Positions 1-8,646 of a DNA stretch of 64,000 nt are shown here, piece by piece (the first letter of the stretch is position 1; every line of letters starts with the position of its first letter). Source of the DNA: Desulfacinum infernum DSM 9756 (lineage in GTDB: Bacteria > Desulfobacterota > Syntrophobacteria > Syntrophobacterales > DSM-9756); the NCBI RefSeq assembly GCF_900129305.1, contig NZ_FQVB01000024.1, forward strand, positions 1 through 64,000. The letters are read 5' to 3'. The notes below the pieces were generated by a model. That model was not told where the DNA came from and ran no database searches. It saw nothing but the letters and a program-made list of their open reading frames with translations. Made by a program: the position numbers and the translations under genes.

Positions 1-690
1 ACGCCAAAGGCCAAATGCTGATCCGGCCCAGCTTGGAACTGGAGGGCTGGTGGACGTCCCTTTCCGTGGAAGAAGATCAAGTGATTGCCTTGTATGAAAA
101 GCGGGGCCTGAGCGAGCAGTTTCACAGCGAGATCAAATCCGATCTGGACTTGGAACGATTGCCCTCCGGAAAGTTCGCCACCAATGCCCTGGTGCTGACG
201 CTCGGTGGATTTGCCTACAATATCCTTCGCATTCTTGGGCAGAATGGACTTTTGGGGAGATTTTCGCCGGTCCGCCATCCGGCGAAGCGTAGACGAGTAC
301 GGACGGTGATCCAGGAACTGATGTGCCTGGCGGCCCGAGTGATCCGAACAGGGCGCCGGTTGAAGTTGCAGTTCGGAAGACACTGTCCGGCCTTTCGTGC
401 TTTTCGCAGTGTGTATCTCAGGTCCTGCCCGGCATAGCCCGGGCCTCCTCAAGAGCACGCAAGCGGGCTGACCGCAAGGTTTTAAAGGGCTACCAATGTC
501 TCGTGAGGCGTATGGTATCCCCATGGCAAGCGGCTTTCCTGCTGCTGACAGTCCGGATGATGCCGGAAGGATCGCGACCGGACGTCATGAGCCTCCGAAA
601 AGGATTCCGAATGCTCCACCGTCAGTCTGCCAGCTTTTTATTCAGGGATTCAGGGCCCTTTTACGCGAGTTTTTGAAAAGGCCTCTGCTC
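1..690 (+). mobile_element. Right-hand part of an IS1380-family insertion sequence, cut by the window edge
   Basis: The window opens inside a transposase gene whose C-terminal end resembles the IS1380 family. The roughly 250 bases after the stop codon have no convincing gene and are less regular in codon use than the following chromosome genes, so they are provisionally given to the right end of the element. I could not identify a terminal inverted repeat or target duplication because the left end lies outside the window, so the right boundary near 690 is a guess. Confidence 0.5.
3..437 (+). CDS. IS1380-family DDE transposase, C-terminal part
   Basis: The frame is open from base 3, so this is the 3' part of a longer gene. 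It reads through a block containing YEKRGLSEQFHSEIKSDLD and then GKFATNALVLTLGGFAYN, which is the conserved C-terminal region of IS1380-type transposases; the last catalytic acid of the DDE set normally lies in the YEKRG...E stretch. The end FGRHCPAFRAF and the final 20 residues look like a normal family C terminus, so nothing suggests the 3' end is broken. Whether the element is active cannot be judged without the missing N-terminal two thirds. Confidence 0.8.
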   Translation, partial: AKGQMLIRPSLELEGWWTSLSVEEDQVIALYEKRGLSEQFHSEIKSDLDLERLPSGKFATNALVLTLGGFAYNILRILGQNGLLGRFSPVRHPAKRRRVRTVIQELMCLAARVIRTGRRLKLQFGRHCPAFRAFRSVYLRSCPA

Positions 691-1005
691 CCTGTCCCAG
701 AAGAAACGTTCTATGAATAATCAAAATTCGTGCCAAGGAAAGCCGATCAAAGGGTGTTCATAATATCCTGATATAACGCATAAGAAAACCCCGACCGAGT
801 TAGCGGGTTGGATAGTGTGTGAAATAAAGTTCGTTTTAGGTGTGGATTCGGCTGCACAATCTGTTTCTTTCGTTGCACACTCTTTCTTCGGCGATCTCCC
901 GAGGGGATTCCCGGAACCAGTCTGTTGCGAGGGATGCAGCTGGTTGCTATACAGCGAAAGGGAAAGCCAGGAAAAAAGGCGCACGGAAAGGGGGACGGAC
1001 TCGTC
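691..1005. other. Leader region between the insertion sequence and ald
   Basis: There is no convincing gene here. It is more AT-rich than its surroundings between about 715 and 850, as expected for a promoter region of ald, but no hexamer pair was clear enough to call. An open frame continuous with ald extends up to 925; it lacks alanine dehydrogenase homology and is treated as leader. Confidence 0.4.
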
Positions 1006-2139
1006 ATGAACATCGGAGTGGTGAAGGAAATCAAGCCGGAAGAGTACCGGGTGGCGGTGCTGCCGCAAAACGTTTCGGAGCTGGTGCGGGCCGGGCACGC
1101 CGTGACGGTGGAGAGCGGGGCGGGGGCGGGAGCCGGGTTTTCCAACCAGGCCTACCGGGAGGCCGGGGCGCGCCTGGCGCCTACGGCGGCGGAAGTGAGC
1201 GAAGCGTCGGACCTTCTGGTGAAGGTGAAGGAACCGGTGGAGGAGGAGTTCGAAATCTTCCGCCAAGGCCAAATCCTTTTTTGCTACCTTCACAGCGAAA
1301 CGCGTCCCAAGCTGGTGGACATGCTTCTGGAAAGGCGGCTTACGGCCGTGGCCTTCGAAAACGTGCGGGAATCGGACGGGTCCTTTCCGCTGCTTCGGCC
1401 CATGAGCGTCATCGCGGGGCAGCAGGCGGTGCTCCAGGGCATGCAGTTTCTGTGGAACCACCGGGGCGGCGTGGGAAAGAGCCTCGTGGCCTATCCCGGG
1501 CTGGAGGCGCCCGTGGTGGTGGTGCTGGGCGCGGGCGAGGCGGGCCGTCCGGCGGCCCGGGTGGCCGCGGCCCTGGGGTGTCGGGTTCACGTCTTCGAAA
1601 TCAACCAGCGCGCCATCCGCGCCTTTGCCGAGACGGCTCCGGCCAATGTCCAGATCCATAACGCCCACGTGGTGGACGTGTCCCCCTACGTCGCCGCCGC
1701 GGACATGGTGGTGAACACCGCCACGGTGCCGCCCCACAGCGACCGGCACCTCATCGACCGGGACCTGGTGCGGCGGATGAAAAAGGGAAGCGTCATCGTG
1801 GACGTGACCGCCAACCTCCGGGGGGCGGTGGAAACCGTCGACCGCTACACCACCCACTCCGATCCCGTTTGGGAAGTGGACGGGGTGATCCACTACGCGG
1901 TCACCAACATTCCCGGGACGGTGGCCCGGACCGCTTCCCGGGCCCTGGCGCTGGAGATCTTTCCGTACTTGAGGGTCCTGGCCGATCGTGGTATCCCTGA
2001 GGCGTTCCGACGCAGCCCGGCTCTCCTGGAAGGCGTGACCGCCGTGGGCGGGATTCTCACGTGGCACGAAGCGGGAACGTTCCAGAAGCGGGCCTGGATG
2101 CCGCCCCATGAGGCCCTGGAACGGCTTTGGCCGGCGTGA
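1006..2139 (+). CDS. ald: Alanine dehydrogenase
   Basis: NAD-dependent alanine dehydrogenase (L-alanine + NAD + water to pyruvate + ammonium + NADH), a cytoplasmic enzyme that lets anaerobes use alanine or park nitrogen as alanine. The product is 377 residues, the family's usual length. It starts MNIGVVKEIKPEEYRVAV, the conserved N-terminal substrate-binding region with the family Lys and Arg. The conserved His is in FCYLHSETRP (about residue 100), the NAD-binding loop is VVLGAGEAGRPAARVA (about 167-182), and HYAVTNIPGTVARTAS matches the family C-terminal signature. The ATG at 1006 was chosen because GGAAAGGGGG lies about 12 bases upstream; an in-frame ATG at 925 would add 27 non-homologous residues. 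It stands alone, ahead of an amino-acid importer on the same strand. Confidence 0.93.
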   Translation: MNIGVVKEIKPEEYRVAVLPQNVSELVRAGHAVTVESGAGAGAGFSNQAYREAGARLAPTAAEVSEASDLLVKVKEPVEEEFEIFRQGQILFCYLHSETRPKLVDMLLERRLTAVAFENVRESDGSFPLLRPMSVIAGQQAVLQGMQFLWNHRGGVGKSLVAYPGLEAPVVVVLGAGEAGRPAARVAAALGCRVHVFEINQRAIRAFAETAPANVQIHNAHVVDVSPYVAAADMVVNTATVPPHSDRHLIDRDLVRRMKKGSVIVDVTANLRGAVETVDRYTTHSDPVWEVDGVIHYAVTNIPGTVARTASRALALEIFPYLRVLADRGIPEAFRRSPALLEGVTAVGGILTWHEAGTFQKRAWMPPHEALERLWPA

Positions 2140-2166
2140 AGATCCCGAATTCGATCGACGGGTCGG

Positions 2167-2320
2167 AGCCCCAAAGGGCTGCGCCGCGAAAAGAGCGATC
2201 ATCTCCAGTGTTTTCGGACAAACTCCCGGGAGCTTGCCCGAGAGCCCGTCAACCCGTCGCTCCCGCACAGGCGGGAGCCCATAACGCGCTGCAGATCCCG
2301 GGTCCCCGCTTCCGCGGGGA
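2167..2320. repeat. Intergenic palindrome cluster (three dispersed repeat types)
   Basis: From 2167 to 2224 there is a degenerate copy of the CCCTGAAGGGCTGCGCTACG element also found at 8586, 35644 and 44164. At 2259-2278 an imperfect hairpin has arms CTCCCGC and GCGGGAG. At 2303-2320 the hairpin TCCCCGCTTCCGCGGGGA is followed by TGACGAAAG. They fill most of the gap between ald and the binding-protein gene. Confidence 0.7.
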
Positions 2321-2437
2321 TGACGAAAGAATATTGAAGCAGGCAAAGAGGCTTTCCCCCCTCGAACGATCCCGCCGGATGGTGCCGGTCTTTTCGACCG
2401 GCTGCATTGTTTCCCAAACCCTAGCGAGGAGGCAGTC

Positions 2438-3241
2438 ATGGGACGATGGGCAAAAACACTTTGTGCGTTGGGCATGGTGGCGGCGTTCCTGTTCGGCCTG
2501 AGCGCTCCGGCGGCGGCCGACACCCTGCAGGAGATCATCCAGCGCGGGGAGCTGCGCGTGGCGGTCCAGACCCAGGGGCCTCCCTTCAGCTTCGTGGACA
2601 AGAACGGTGAACGGACGGGAAGCTCCGTGGAATTCTGCAAGCTCATGGCCCAGGAAATGGGCGTCCAGGTGAAATTCCTGGACTACGACTGGGACGGGCT
2701 CATCCCGGCGCTCCTTTCCAAGAAGGCGGATCTGCTGGCCGCGGACATGACGGCCACCCTGAAGCGGGCCCTCAAGGTGTCCTTTACCGATCCCTTCTAC
2801 TATACGGGAGCCGTGGTCTTCGCCAAGAAGGGCAGCGCCTTCAAGACCATCGAAGACTGCAACAAGGAAGACGTGACCATCGCGGTCCTCCTGGGAAGCA
2901 CCGGTGAGGCCGAAGCCAAGCGGTTTTTTCCCAAGGCCAAGATCAAGTCCTACAAGGGCGGCGGGCCGCTGCTCATCAACGCCGTGCTGGCGGGGCACGC
3001 GGACATCGGCGTGAACGACGAAACCGCCGTGGTGGGCCAGATGCAGGAATTCCCGCCGAACAGCATCGAGATCCTGCCCATTCGCCTTTCCAAGCAGCCC
3101 CTGGCCTTCGCCGTGCGTCCCGAAGACACCCACCTTCTGCAGTGGATCAACCTCTTCTTCCGGTGGGTCCGCGAAGACGGCCGCTACGACCAGAACATCA
3201 ACTACTGGGTGAAGTCCCTGGATTGGAAGAAAGACCATTAG
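2438..3241 (+). CDS. Amino-acid ABC transporter, periplasmic substrate-binding protein
   Basis: Solute-binding protein family 3 (polar amino-acid type), the periplasmic receptor of an ABC importer. The product has 267 residues. A typical signal peptide covers residues 1-27, with hydrophobic core ALGMVAAFLFGLS and cleavage after PAAA. The mature protein opens with TLQEIIQRGELRVAVQTQGP, the standard start of this family, followed by SFVDKNGERTGSSVEFCK and the ligand-pocket region DLLAADMTATLKRA. GAGGAGGC lies 6-10 bases before the ATG. Two permease genes follow on the same strand. The ligand cannot be assigned from sequence; the family suggests a polar or charged amino acid. A tandem AGGATTA array begins four bases after the stop codon. 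Confidence 0.9.
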   Translation: MGRWAKTLCALGMVAAFLFGLSAPAAADTLQEIIQRGELRVAVQTQGPPFSFVDKNGERTGSSVEFCKLMAQEMGVQVKFLDYDWDGLIPALLSKKADLLAADMTATLKRALKVSFTDPFYYTGAVVFAKKGSAFKTIEDCNKEDVTIAVLLGSTGEAEAKRFFPKAKIKSYKGGGPLLINAVLAGHADIGVNDETAVVGQMQEFPPNSIEILPIRLSKQPLAFAVRPEDTHLLQWINLFFRWVREDGRYDQNINYWVKSLDWKKDH

Positions 3242-3244
3242 CAG

Positions 3245-3277
3245 AGGATTAAGGATTAGAGGATTAAAGGATTAAAG
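3245..3277 (+). repeat. Short tandem array of AGGATTA-type units
   Basis: Four tandem copies of AGGATTA with 7-8 base spacing start four bases after the binding-protein stop codon. Read in the direction of that gene the units contain TAA or TAG. It resembles the other 7-base arrays in this window but has a different unit. Confidence 0.75.
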
Positions 3278-3344
3278 TGGCAAGGAGCAAGGGGAAGGGG
3301 AAGAGTTTGCGGATGGGCCGGTTCTTCCCGCCTTTCCCTTTAAA

Positions 3345-3440
3345 CCCCATCACGGACGGCCCGTGACAACGAAGGATGAAACGCACCTTTGGGAAGTAGG
3401 CCCCTGTAGGGGCGAATGATTATTCGCCCCTACAGGCCGC
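3345..3440. repeat. 96-bp duplicated intergenic block, copy 1
   Basis: This 96-base block recurs at 25061-25156 with only scattered substitutions and no length change. Its right part (3404-3435) is a perfect inverted repeat with 14-base arms (CTGTAGGGGCGAAT and its complement) around a GATT loop. The same hairpin without the left part occurs at 33567-33596 and as a variant at 60028-60055. Confidence 0.9.
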
Positions 3441-3482
3441 GCGCATGAACCGAATGAGGTCGCGTTTCATATTGACCTTGTC

Positions 3483-3518
3483 CCTTTCGCCTTTTACCTT
3501 TCCCCTTTCTCCTTTCCT
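3483..3518 (-). repeat. Degenerate 7-base tandem array upstream of the first permease
   Basis: On the minus strand the sequence is about five units of GAAAGGN. On the plus strand it reads as open CTTTCC-type codons, so an artificial N-terminal extension of the following permease runs through it. It ends 10 bases before the permease start. Confidence 0.7.
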
Positions 3519-3528
3519 CGGAGCCGGC

Positions 3529-4197
3529 ATGCTGGAAGCCTTCAATTTCCGCGTCCTTTTTGATTACATGCCGCTGTTTCTCAAGGGGCTGTGGGCCACG
3601 GCCTGGCTTTCCGCCATCTCCCTGGCGGGAGCGCTCCTGGTGGGCATGGTGGCCTGCGGCGCCCGCCTGTCTAAATTTCGCATCCTTTCGGCCCTGGCGG
3701 GGGCCTATATCGAAGCCATCCGCTCCACGCCGCTCCTGGCCCAGCTCTACTTCCTCTATTTCGGACTTCCCAGCCTGGGCGTGCGGCTCCCCGAATACCA
3801 GACGGGGATCCTGGCGCTGTCGCTCAACAGCGGCGCGTATATGGCTGAAATCATTCGAGCCGGAGTCCTTTCCGTGTCCTGGGGGCAGATCGAGGCGGCC
3901 ATGGCCTACGGGCTCAACTACTTCCAGCGCATGCGCTACGTGGTGCTTCCCCAGGCCCTGGGCATCACGATCCCGCCCCTACTGGGCCAGGCCATCGTGC
4001 TGGTAAAAGACAGCGCGCTCCTGTCCCTCATTTCCGTCTTCGAACTCACCCGGGCCGGGCAGATCATCACGTCTGAGCGGTTCATGCCCGCCGAGGGCTT
4101 TTTCACCACGGCCCTGCTCTATCTGCTCATCTATTATGCCTTGAAGGCCTTTTCGTCCTGGTGGCAGAAGCGGCTCATCTTCGTCCAACCGGCATAG
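3529..4197 (+). CDS. Amino-acid ABC transporter permease (first subunit)
   Basis: Inner-membrane permease of the HisM/GlnP type, forming the translocation path with its neighbour. At 222 residues it is exactly as long as the second permease. Hydrophobic segments begin at LKGLWATAWLSAISLAGALLVG. The cytoplasmic EAA loop that docks the ATPase is EAAMAYGLNYFQRMRYVVLP (about 125-144). I chose the ATG at 3529 rather than one at 3445, because the extra residues come from a tandem repeat and the shorter form matches the paralogue in length and alignment. No ATPase gene accompanies the operon, so the energising subunit must come from elsewhere. Confidence 0.9.
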   Translation: MLEAFNFRVLFDYMPLFLKGLWATAWLSAISLAGALLVGMVACGARLSKFRILSALAGAYIEAIRSTPLLAQLYFLYFGLPSLGVRLPEYQTGILALSLNSGAYMAEIIRAGVLSVSWGQIEAAMAYGLNYFQRMRYVVLPQALGITIPPLLGQAIVLVKDSALLSLISVFELTRAGQIITSERFMPAEGFFTTALLYLLIYYALKAFSSWWQKRLIFVQPA

Positions 4198-4215
4198 GAG
4201 CGAGCGTTCCCGATC

Positions 4216-4884
4216 ATGTGGCTCTATTACTTCAAGCAGCTTGTGCAGACCTTTCCCTTCTTCCTCAAGGGGCTGTGGATGACCGTGGCCGTGTCCGGCC
4301 TGAGCCTCGTCATGGGGACGGCCATCGGGTTTGCGGCGGGCATCGTCCGGGCGTCCCGGGTTCCGGTGCTGGGAAAGCTCCTTTTCGCCTACGTGGATTT
4401 CATGCGCGGGACGCCCTTCCTGGTGCAGGTGTTCATCGTCTTCTTCATCCTGCCCGAATGGGGGATCCAGTTGGAGGCCTTCTCCGCCGCCGTCTTGAGC
4501 CTCACGCTCTACGCCGGCGCGTACATCTGCGAGATCGTGTCGGGCGGGATCACGGCGGTCCCCCCCGGTCAGACGGAGGCGGCCAAGGCCACGGGACTCA
4601 ACTGGTTCCAGCGCATGCGCTACGTGGTCATGCCCCAGGCCATGAAGACGATCCTGCCGCCCCTGGTGGGCCAGTACGTGCTCCTCATCAAGGATTCTTC
4701 GGTGGTTTCCGTGATTGGCGTCACCGATGTGACCCGGGTGGGCTGGTTCACGGTGCAGCGCATCCCGGAAGGACTCATGGTCTTCGGCCTGGTGGGGATC
4801 CTTTACTTCGTGGTTTGCTACCCGCTGATCCGCCTGGCCAACCAACTGGAAAAGAAGCTTCGGGTGGACTTCGGCGGCCTGTGA
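4216..4884 (+). CDS. Amino-acid ABC transporter permease (second subunit)
   Basis: Second HisM/GlnP-type inner-membrane permease of 222 residues, 18 bases after the first. The two are clear paralogues: FFLKGLWMTVAVSGLSLVMG matches the start of the first, and the EAA loop EAAKATGLNWFQRMRYVVMP is almost the same. Position-specific differences suggest a heterodimer, the normal arrangement for this family. The next gene is a dehydrogenase 181 bases on, not the expected ATP-binding subunit. Confidence 0.9.
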   Translation: MWLYYFKQLVQTFPFFLKGLWMTVAVSGLSLVMGTAIGFAAGIVRASRVPVLGKLLFAYVDFMRGTPFLVQVFIVFFILPEWGIQLEAFSAAVLSLTLYAGAYICEIVSGGITAVPPGQTEAAKATGLNWFQRMRYVVMPQAMKTILPPLVGQYVLLIKDSSVVSVIGVTDVTRVGWFTVQRIPEGLMVFGLVGILYFVVCYPLIRLANQLEKKLRVDFGGL

Positions 4885-4917
4885 GACCGCCGGGCGGAGC
4901 GGCAAGATGACCCCATT

Positions 4918-4939
4918 CCGCGGGGCTGAAGCCCCGCGG
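4918..4939. repeat. GC-rich palindrome (CCGCGGGGC family)
   Basis: A hairpin with arms CCGCGGGGC and GCCCCGCGG around TGAA, followed by CTACGAAAG. The reverse-oriented form, preceded by CGTAG, occurs at 8493, 33264 and 35551. It lies between the permease stop and the dehydrogenase. Confidence 0.8.
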
Positions 4940-5065
4940 CTACGAAAGGAGACGGATTCCTGCACCGACGGACACCGCACCGTCGGAGACGTGCCGGGTG
5001 GGGACGAAAAGCCTTGAATCTTTCGTCCCGTAATTTTCCGCCGTTCAATGAAGGAGACCTTGGAA

Positions 5066-6046
5066 ATGAAAGTGCTTGTGACGGCGAAACTGCCGGACGA
5101 AGCGGTCCGCAAGCTGATCCTGGCGGGCTGCGATGTGGACGGGCACGGGGAAGTGCGCCCCATGAACCGGGAGGAACTCCTGGCCCGGGTGGAAGGGGCG
5201 GAGGGGCTCTTGTGCACCATCACGGACCGGATCGACCGGGAGGTCTTCGACAAGGCCCCGGGGCTTCGCGTCGCGGCCAACTACGGGGTGGGATTCGACC
5301 ACATCGACGTGGCGGAAGCCGGCCGTCGAGGCATTCTGGTCACCAACACCCCGGACGTGCTCACCGACGCCACGGCGGACCTCGCCTTCGCACTCATCCT
5401 GGCCGTGGCCCGGCGCGTGGTGGAAGGGGACCGGAGGACCCGTTCCGGACAGTTCCGGTTTTGGGCGCCCCTTCACTTCCTCGGTACGGAAGTGAGCGGC
5501 AAGACGCTGGGGATCGTGGGGTTCGGGCGGATCGGGAAGGCGGTGGCCCGCCGGGCCCGGGGTTTCGACATGCAGGTGCTCTACACCGCTCGAAAACCGC
5601 TGGAGAAGAGAGAGGAGGAACGCCTCGGCGTTCGATTCGCCCCCCTGGAGGAGCTCCTGGCGCAATCCGACTTCGTGTCGCTCCACGTCCCGCTTACCCC
5701 CCAAACCCGCCACCTGATCGGGGCCCGGGAACTGTCGCTCATGAAGCCGTCCGCCTTCCTCATCAACACGGCCCGCGGGCCCGTGGTGGACGAAAAGGCC
5801 CTGGTGGAAACGCTCCGAGGCGGGGGCATCCGAGGAGCCGGCCTGGACGTTTACGAGAACGAACCGGAGCTCACGCCGGGCCTGGCGGATCTCCAGAACG
5901 TGGTGCTCCTGCCCCACGTGGGAAGCGCCACGGTGGAAACCCGTACCCGCATGGCCGAGATGGCCGTGGAGAATCTTCTGGAGGGCCTGGCCGGGCGCCG
6001 ACCTCCCCATTGTCTCAATTGGGAGGAGGTAAAAGGTAAAAGGTAA
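5066..6046 (+). CDS. D-isomer-specific 2-hydroxyacid dehydrogenase (glyoxylate/hydroxypyruvate reductase-like)
   Basis: Cytoplasmic NAD(P)H-dependent oxidoreductase reducing a 2-keto acid to a D-2-hydroxy acid; similarity is best to glyoxylate/hydroxypyruvate reductases, but the substrate is not fixed by sequence. The product has 326 residues. N-terminal catalytic-domain residues include [12 protein letters not shown]. The Rossmann loop is [16 protein letters not shown] (about 150-165). The catalytic triad is Arg in [10 protein letters not shown], Glu in YENEPEL and His in [14 protein letters not shown] nine bases before the ATG at 5066 favours that start over one at 5048. The last codons (EEVKGKR and the TAA stop) lie inside a GGTAAAA tandem array, so the C-terminal end appears to have been set by the array. 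Confidence 0.88.
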   Translation: MKVLVTAKLPDEAVRKLILAGCDVDGHGEVRPMNREELLARVEGAEGLLCTITDRIDREVFDKAPGLRVAANYGVGFDHIDVAEAGRRGILVTNTPDVLTDATADLAFALILAVARRVVEGDRRTRSGQFRFWAPLHFLGTEVSGKTLGIVGFGRIGKAVARRARGFDMQVLYTARKPLEKREEERLGVRFAPLEELLAQSDFVSLHVPLTPQTRHLIGARELSLMKPSAFLINTARGPVVDEKALVETLRGGGIRGAGLDVYENEPELTPGLADLQNVVLLPHVGSATVETRTRMAEMAVENLLEGLAGRRPPHCLNWEEVKGKR

Positions 6047-6176
6047 AAGGTAAAAGGTGAAAGGTGAAAGGTAAAAGGTAAAAGGTAAAAGGTAAAAGGT
6101 GAAAGGTGAAAGGTAAAAGGTGAAAGGTAAAAGGTGAAAGGTAAAACGTGAAAGGTGAAAGGTGAAAGGTGAAAGG
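6029..6176 (+). repeat. GGTAAAA/GGTGAAA tandem array of about 21 units
   Basis: About 148 bases of near-perfect 7-base units, mostly GGTAAAA and GGTGAAA with one ACGTGAA variant. The stop codon of the upstream dehydrogenase (6044-6046) is in the second unit. Because 7 is not a multiple of 3 and the units carry TAA or TGA, every frame entering from the left meets a stop within about three units. No gene starts in it. Confidence 0.95.
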
Positions 6177-6284
6177 GGGCGGTGGAGGCGGCCTTCGGCG
6201 CCGCCTTGATCTCTGACGGGTGCCGGGTTATGGTGCCTCTGACAAGTCCCTTCGTTTTCAGATGGCGAGCAGAGGGGATTCGCC

Positions 6285-6941
6285 ATGGATGCCGTGGAAA
6301 AAATCAAGGAATTCCTGATTCCTGAACTTCAGGCCATTCGCCAGGAGAACCAGTTCATCCGGGAACGGCTCACATCCGTTGAAGCCCACCTGATCGACCA
6401 AAGCCGCCGTATCGACCAAGTTCGTGAGGAACTTTCGGACCAGATCGCCAGGACGAACCAGCGGATCGATCAGGTCCGTGAAGAGCTCTCGGAGCAGATC
6501 GGCCAAACGAACCAGCGAATCGATGCGACGAACCAACGAATCGATGGACTGACTCAGCGCATCGACGTGACGAACCAGCGGATCGATCAGGTCCGTGAAG
6601 AGCTCGCGGAGCAGATCGGCCAAACGAACCAGCGAATCGATGCGACGAACCAACGAATCGATGGACTGACTCAGCGCATCGACGCGACGAACCAGCGGAT
6701 CGATGCATTGCGTGTCGAGCTCACGGATCGCATGGACCGCACCAACCAGCGGATTGACTACACCAATCAGCGGATGGATGAGCTCCGGTCCGACCTCATA
6801 GGGCGAATCGACGGAACCAACCGGCGCCTGGATGAGTTGACCGCGAAGGTCGTCTATGAAAAAGACGTATCCGAAATCAAGAGCCACGTGCTGAGGCTCC
6901 AGGAGCAATACGCCGAACTTCGGGCCAAGTCGGCCGTCTGA
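6285..6941 (+). CDS. Coiled-coil repeat protein of unknown function
   Basis: I do not recognise a named family. The 218-residue product is almost wholly predicted coiled coil, without a signal peptide or membrane segment. From about residue 50 to 175 it is built from 7-residue units with consensus TNQRIDx, a heptad-like spacing. Residues 60-137 are two copies of a 39-residue unit (DQVREEL...VTNQRI), also near-identical as DNA. The C-terminal 40 residues ([20 protein letters not shown]) are unrepetitive. It may be structural or multimeric. GCAGAGGGG before the ATG is a moderate ribosome-binding site. It stands alone between a 7-base array and the convergent efflux operon. Confidence 0.75.
   Translation: MDAVEKIKEFLIPELQAIRQENQFIRERLTSVEAHLIDQSRRIDQVREELSDQIARTNQRIDQVREELSEQIGQTNQRIDATNQRIDGLTQRIDVTNQRIDQVREELAEQIGQTNQRIDATNQRIDGLTQRIDATNQRIDALRVELTDRMDRTNQRIDYTNQRMDELRSDLIGRIDGTNRRLDELTAKVVYEKDVSEIKSHVLRLQEQYAELRAKSAV
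6461..6694 (+). repeat. Two tandem 117-bp copies inside the coiled-coil gene
   Basis: Bases 6461-6577 and 6578-6694 are near-identical. The period of 117 bases keeps the frame and encodes 39 residues. Such a tandem copy could expand or contract and change coiled-coil length. Confidence 0.85.
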
Positions 6942-6954
6942 ATTTTTCCTTCCT

Positions 6955-8400
6955 CTACCGTTCCAGAATCTTTCCCGTGGCGGCGTCAAGCTGCACCCAG
7001 GCGTCTTCCAGGCTGTGCCGGGCTTGGGCCAGCTGGCTTTGGGCCTGCACCAGGTCCCGCTGGGCCTGCGTGAGCCGTACCAGGGACGCCTGGCCCGCGG
7101 TGTATTCCTTTTGCACCAGATCCCGCGTTTGCAGAACGAGCCGGGCGTTCCGGCGCTGGAGCCGAAGCTGTTCCTGGGCCGCCAGGACGCGTGCCACGGC
7201 GCTTTGCACCTGGGATGCCGCTTCGGCCAGGAGGTTTCGGAGCGCGTGGTCCGCTTCCCTTTCGGCGTGTCGGGCTTCCCGGTAGGACGCGAGGTCCTCT
7301 CCACCGGAAAAGAGCGGAACGGTCATGCGCACCCCCACGGAAGAGGCGAAGTCGTCTTCTTCCAGGTGGGCGTCTCCGTAGCGGTTTCCTTCCAGGCTTC
7401 CGAAAAGACTCAAGGAAGGATAGAAGCGCGCCCTGGCGGATCCCACGCCCGCCCGGGCCGCCAGCAGAGCCATCCGGGCCGCCTTCACGTCGGGGCGGTG
7501 ATCCAAGGCGTACGCCACCTCTTCTTCCGCCTTGGGAGGAGTGAGCAGGGCCGGGGACGCTTCCTTCAAGGGCGCCAGGCGCACTCCCGGCCCCAGGGCC
7601 CCCTCCGGCAGGCCCATGAGAGCCGCCAGACCGGAAAGAGCCACCCGGTAATCGCGCTCCGCCTCGATCTTGCGGGCTCGCGCCAGGTTCACCTGCACCT
7701 GGAAGTTGAGCACATCGCTCAGGGAACCGGCTCCTGCCTCCTCCCGGGCCCGGGCGTCTTCCAGCTGACGTTGGTTGAACGCCTCGTCCGCTTCGGCAAT
7801 GGCCACGTTCTCCAGGGCCAGTTGGGCCCCGTGGAAGCTGGAGGAGACGGCGGCCAGCAGGAGTCGCCGCGCTTCCTGGAGCGCGGCTTCGGTGCGGTTC
7901 CGGTCGAACCGGGCGGCGGCCAGGGCGAATTCCCGACGGAATCCGTCGAAAAGGGTCCAGGTGGCCGTAAGCGTTGCGCTGTAGATGTCTTCCCTTTCCG
8001 GAGCCGAGAGGGACGAGAAGGAAGACGCTCCGGTACCGGTCCCGGAGAGCGCACTGCCTGCAGTCGCGTTTTCCGGGTATTTGGTGTGGGTGAGACCCGC
8101 TGAGGCTTCCAGCCGGGGCGAATAGCCCGCCCAGGCCCGGCGGATCCGCTGGCGGGCCTGTTCCACCCTCTCGGCGGCTGCGGCCAGAGACGGGTTCCAT
8201 TCCAGGGCGATTCGCTGGGCGGTCTCCAGATCCAGAACGGCGGGCACCTCATGGGACGCCGGCGGGTTGACGGACGGGGTCTGCCCCAGGGCCTGATGGG
8301 GAACGGAGAGGAACAAGAGAAAGGCCATCAAGGCCGCCGACGCCACGGTCCGCATCGGTCCGGCGGCGGTTCTCTGCGGGGGATTTTTCCGCAAGCGCAT
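6955..8400 (-). CDS. TolC-family outer-membrane efflux channel
   Basis: Outer-membrane component of a tripartite RND pump, last gene of the operon marR-adaptor-pump-channel. The product is 481 residues from the ATG at 8400, chosen because AAGGAG precedes it by nine bases. A signal peptide lies at about 16-41 (AALMAFLLFLSVPHQALG). Two OEP repeats follow: ALEWNPSLAAAAERVEQARQ begins the first, and DHRPDVKAARMALLAARAGV with FYPSLSLFGSLEG the second. The C-terminal helix AQSQLAQARHSLEDAWVQLD is typical. The gap to the pump gene holds only dispersed repeats, so co-transcription is likely but not certain. Confidence 0.9.
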   Translation of the reverse strand: MRLRKNPPQRTAAGPMRTVASAALMAFLLFLSVPHQALGQTPSVNPPASHEVPAVLDLETAQRIALEWNPSLAAAAERVEQARQRIRRAWAGYSPRLEASAGLTHTKYPENATAGSALSGTGTGASSFSSLSAPEREDIYSATLTATWTLFDGFRREFALAAARFDRNRTEAALQEARRLLLAAVSSSFHGAQLALENVAIAEADEAFNQRQLEDARAREEAGAGSLSDVLNFQVQVNLARARKIEAERDYRVALSGLAALMGLPEGALGPGVRLAPLKEASPALLTPPKAEEEVAYALDHRPDVKAARMALLAARAGVGSARARFYPSLSLFGSLEGNRYGDAHLEEDDFASSVGVRMTVPLFSGGEDLASYREARHAEREADHALRNLLAEAASQVQSAVARVLAAQEQLRLQRRNARLVLQTRDLVQKEYTAGQASLVRLTQAQRDLVQAQSQLAQARHSLEDAWVQLDAATGKILER

Positions 8401-8492
8401 GGAAAGCACTCCTTGTATCACGCCACGTCCCTTTCAAAGGAAGTTTCGCAAAACCTCATCCGGCCGGCTGAGGGGCCCGACTTCTTTCGTAG

Positions 8493-8638
8493 CCGCGGGG
8501 CTTCAGCCCCGCGGAAAGTGGCCATCGCGACCCCATGAAGTGACCGGCAATACCCGATGGTCCCTCCGGTGTCCGGCGCTCTTCCGCAGCCCTGAAGGGC
8601 TGCGCTACGAGAAAACCGGTCATCCCCAGCGTTTTCGG
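8493..8638. repeat. Composite palindromic block of about 150 bp, copy 1
   Basis: It begins with a CCGCGGGGC/GCCCCGCGG hairpin, continues with CATGAAGTGACCGG-type sequence and ends with a GCAGCCC/GGGCTGC hairpin (8586-8603) followed by GCTACGAGAAAA and GTTTTCGG. A second copy with the same order of parts lies at 35551-35704. It separates the pump and channel genes. Confidence 0.85.
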
Positions 8639-8646
8639 TTAGCCTC

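Noticed and set aside
3445-3528. N-terminal extension of the first permease
   Set aside because: The added residues come from a degenerate tandem array; the paralogue length and alignment start at 3529.
6029-6176. 7-base array considered as a CRISPR array
   Set aside because: The unit is 7 bases with no spacers and no cas genes are nearby.
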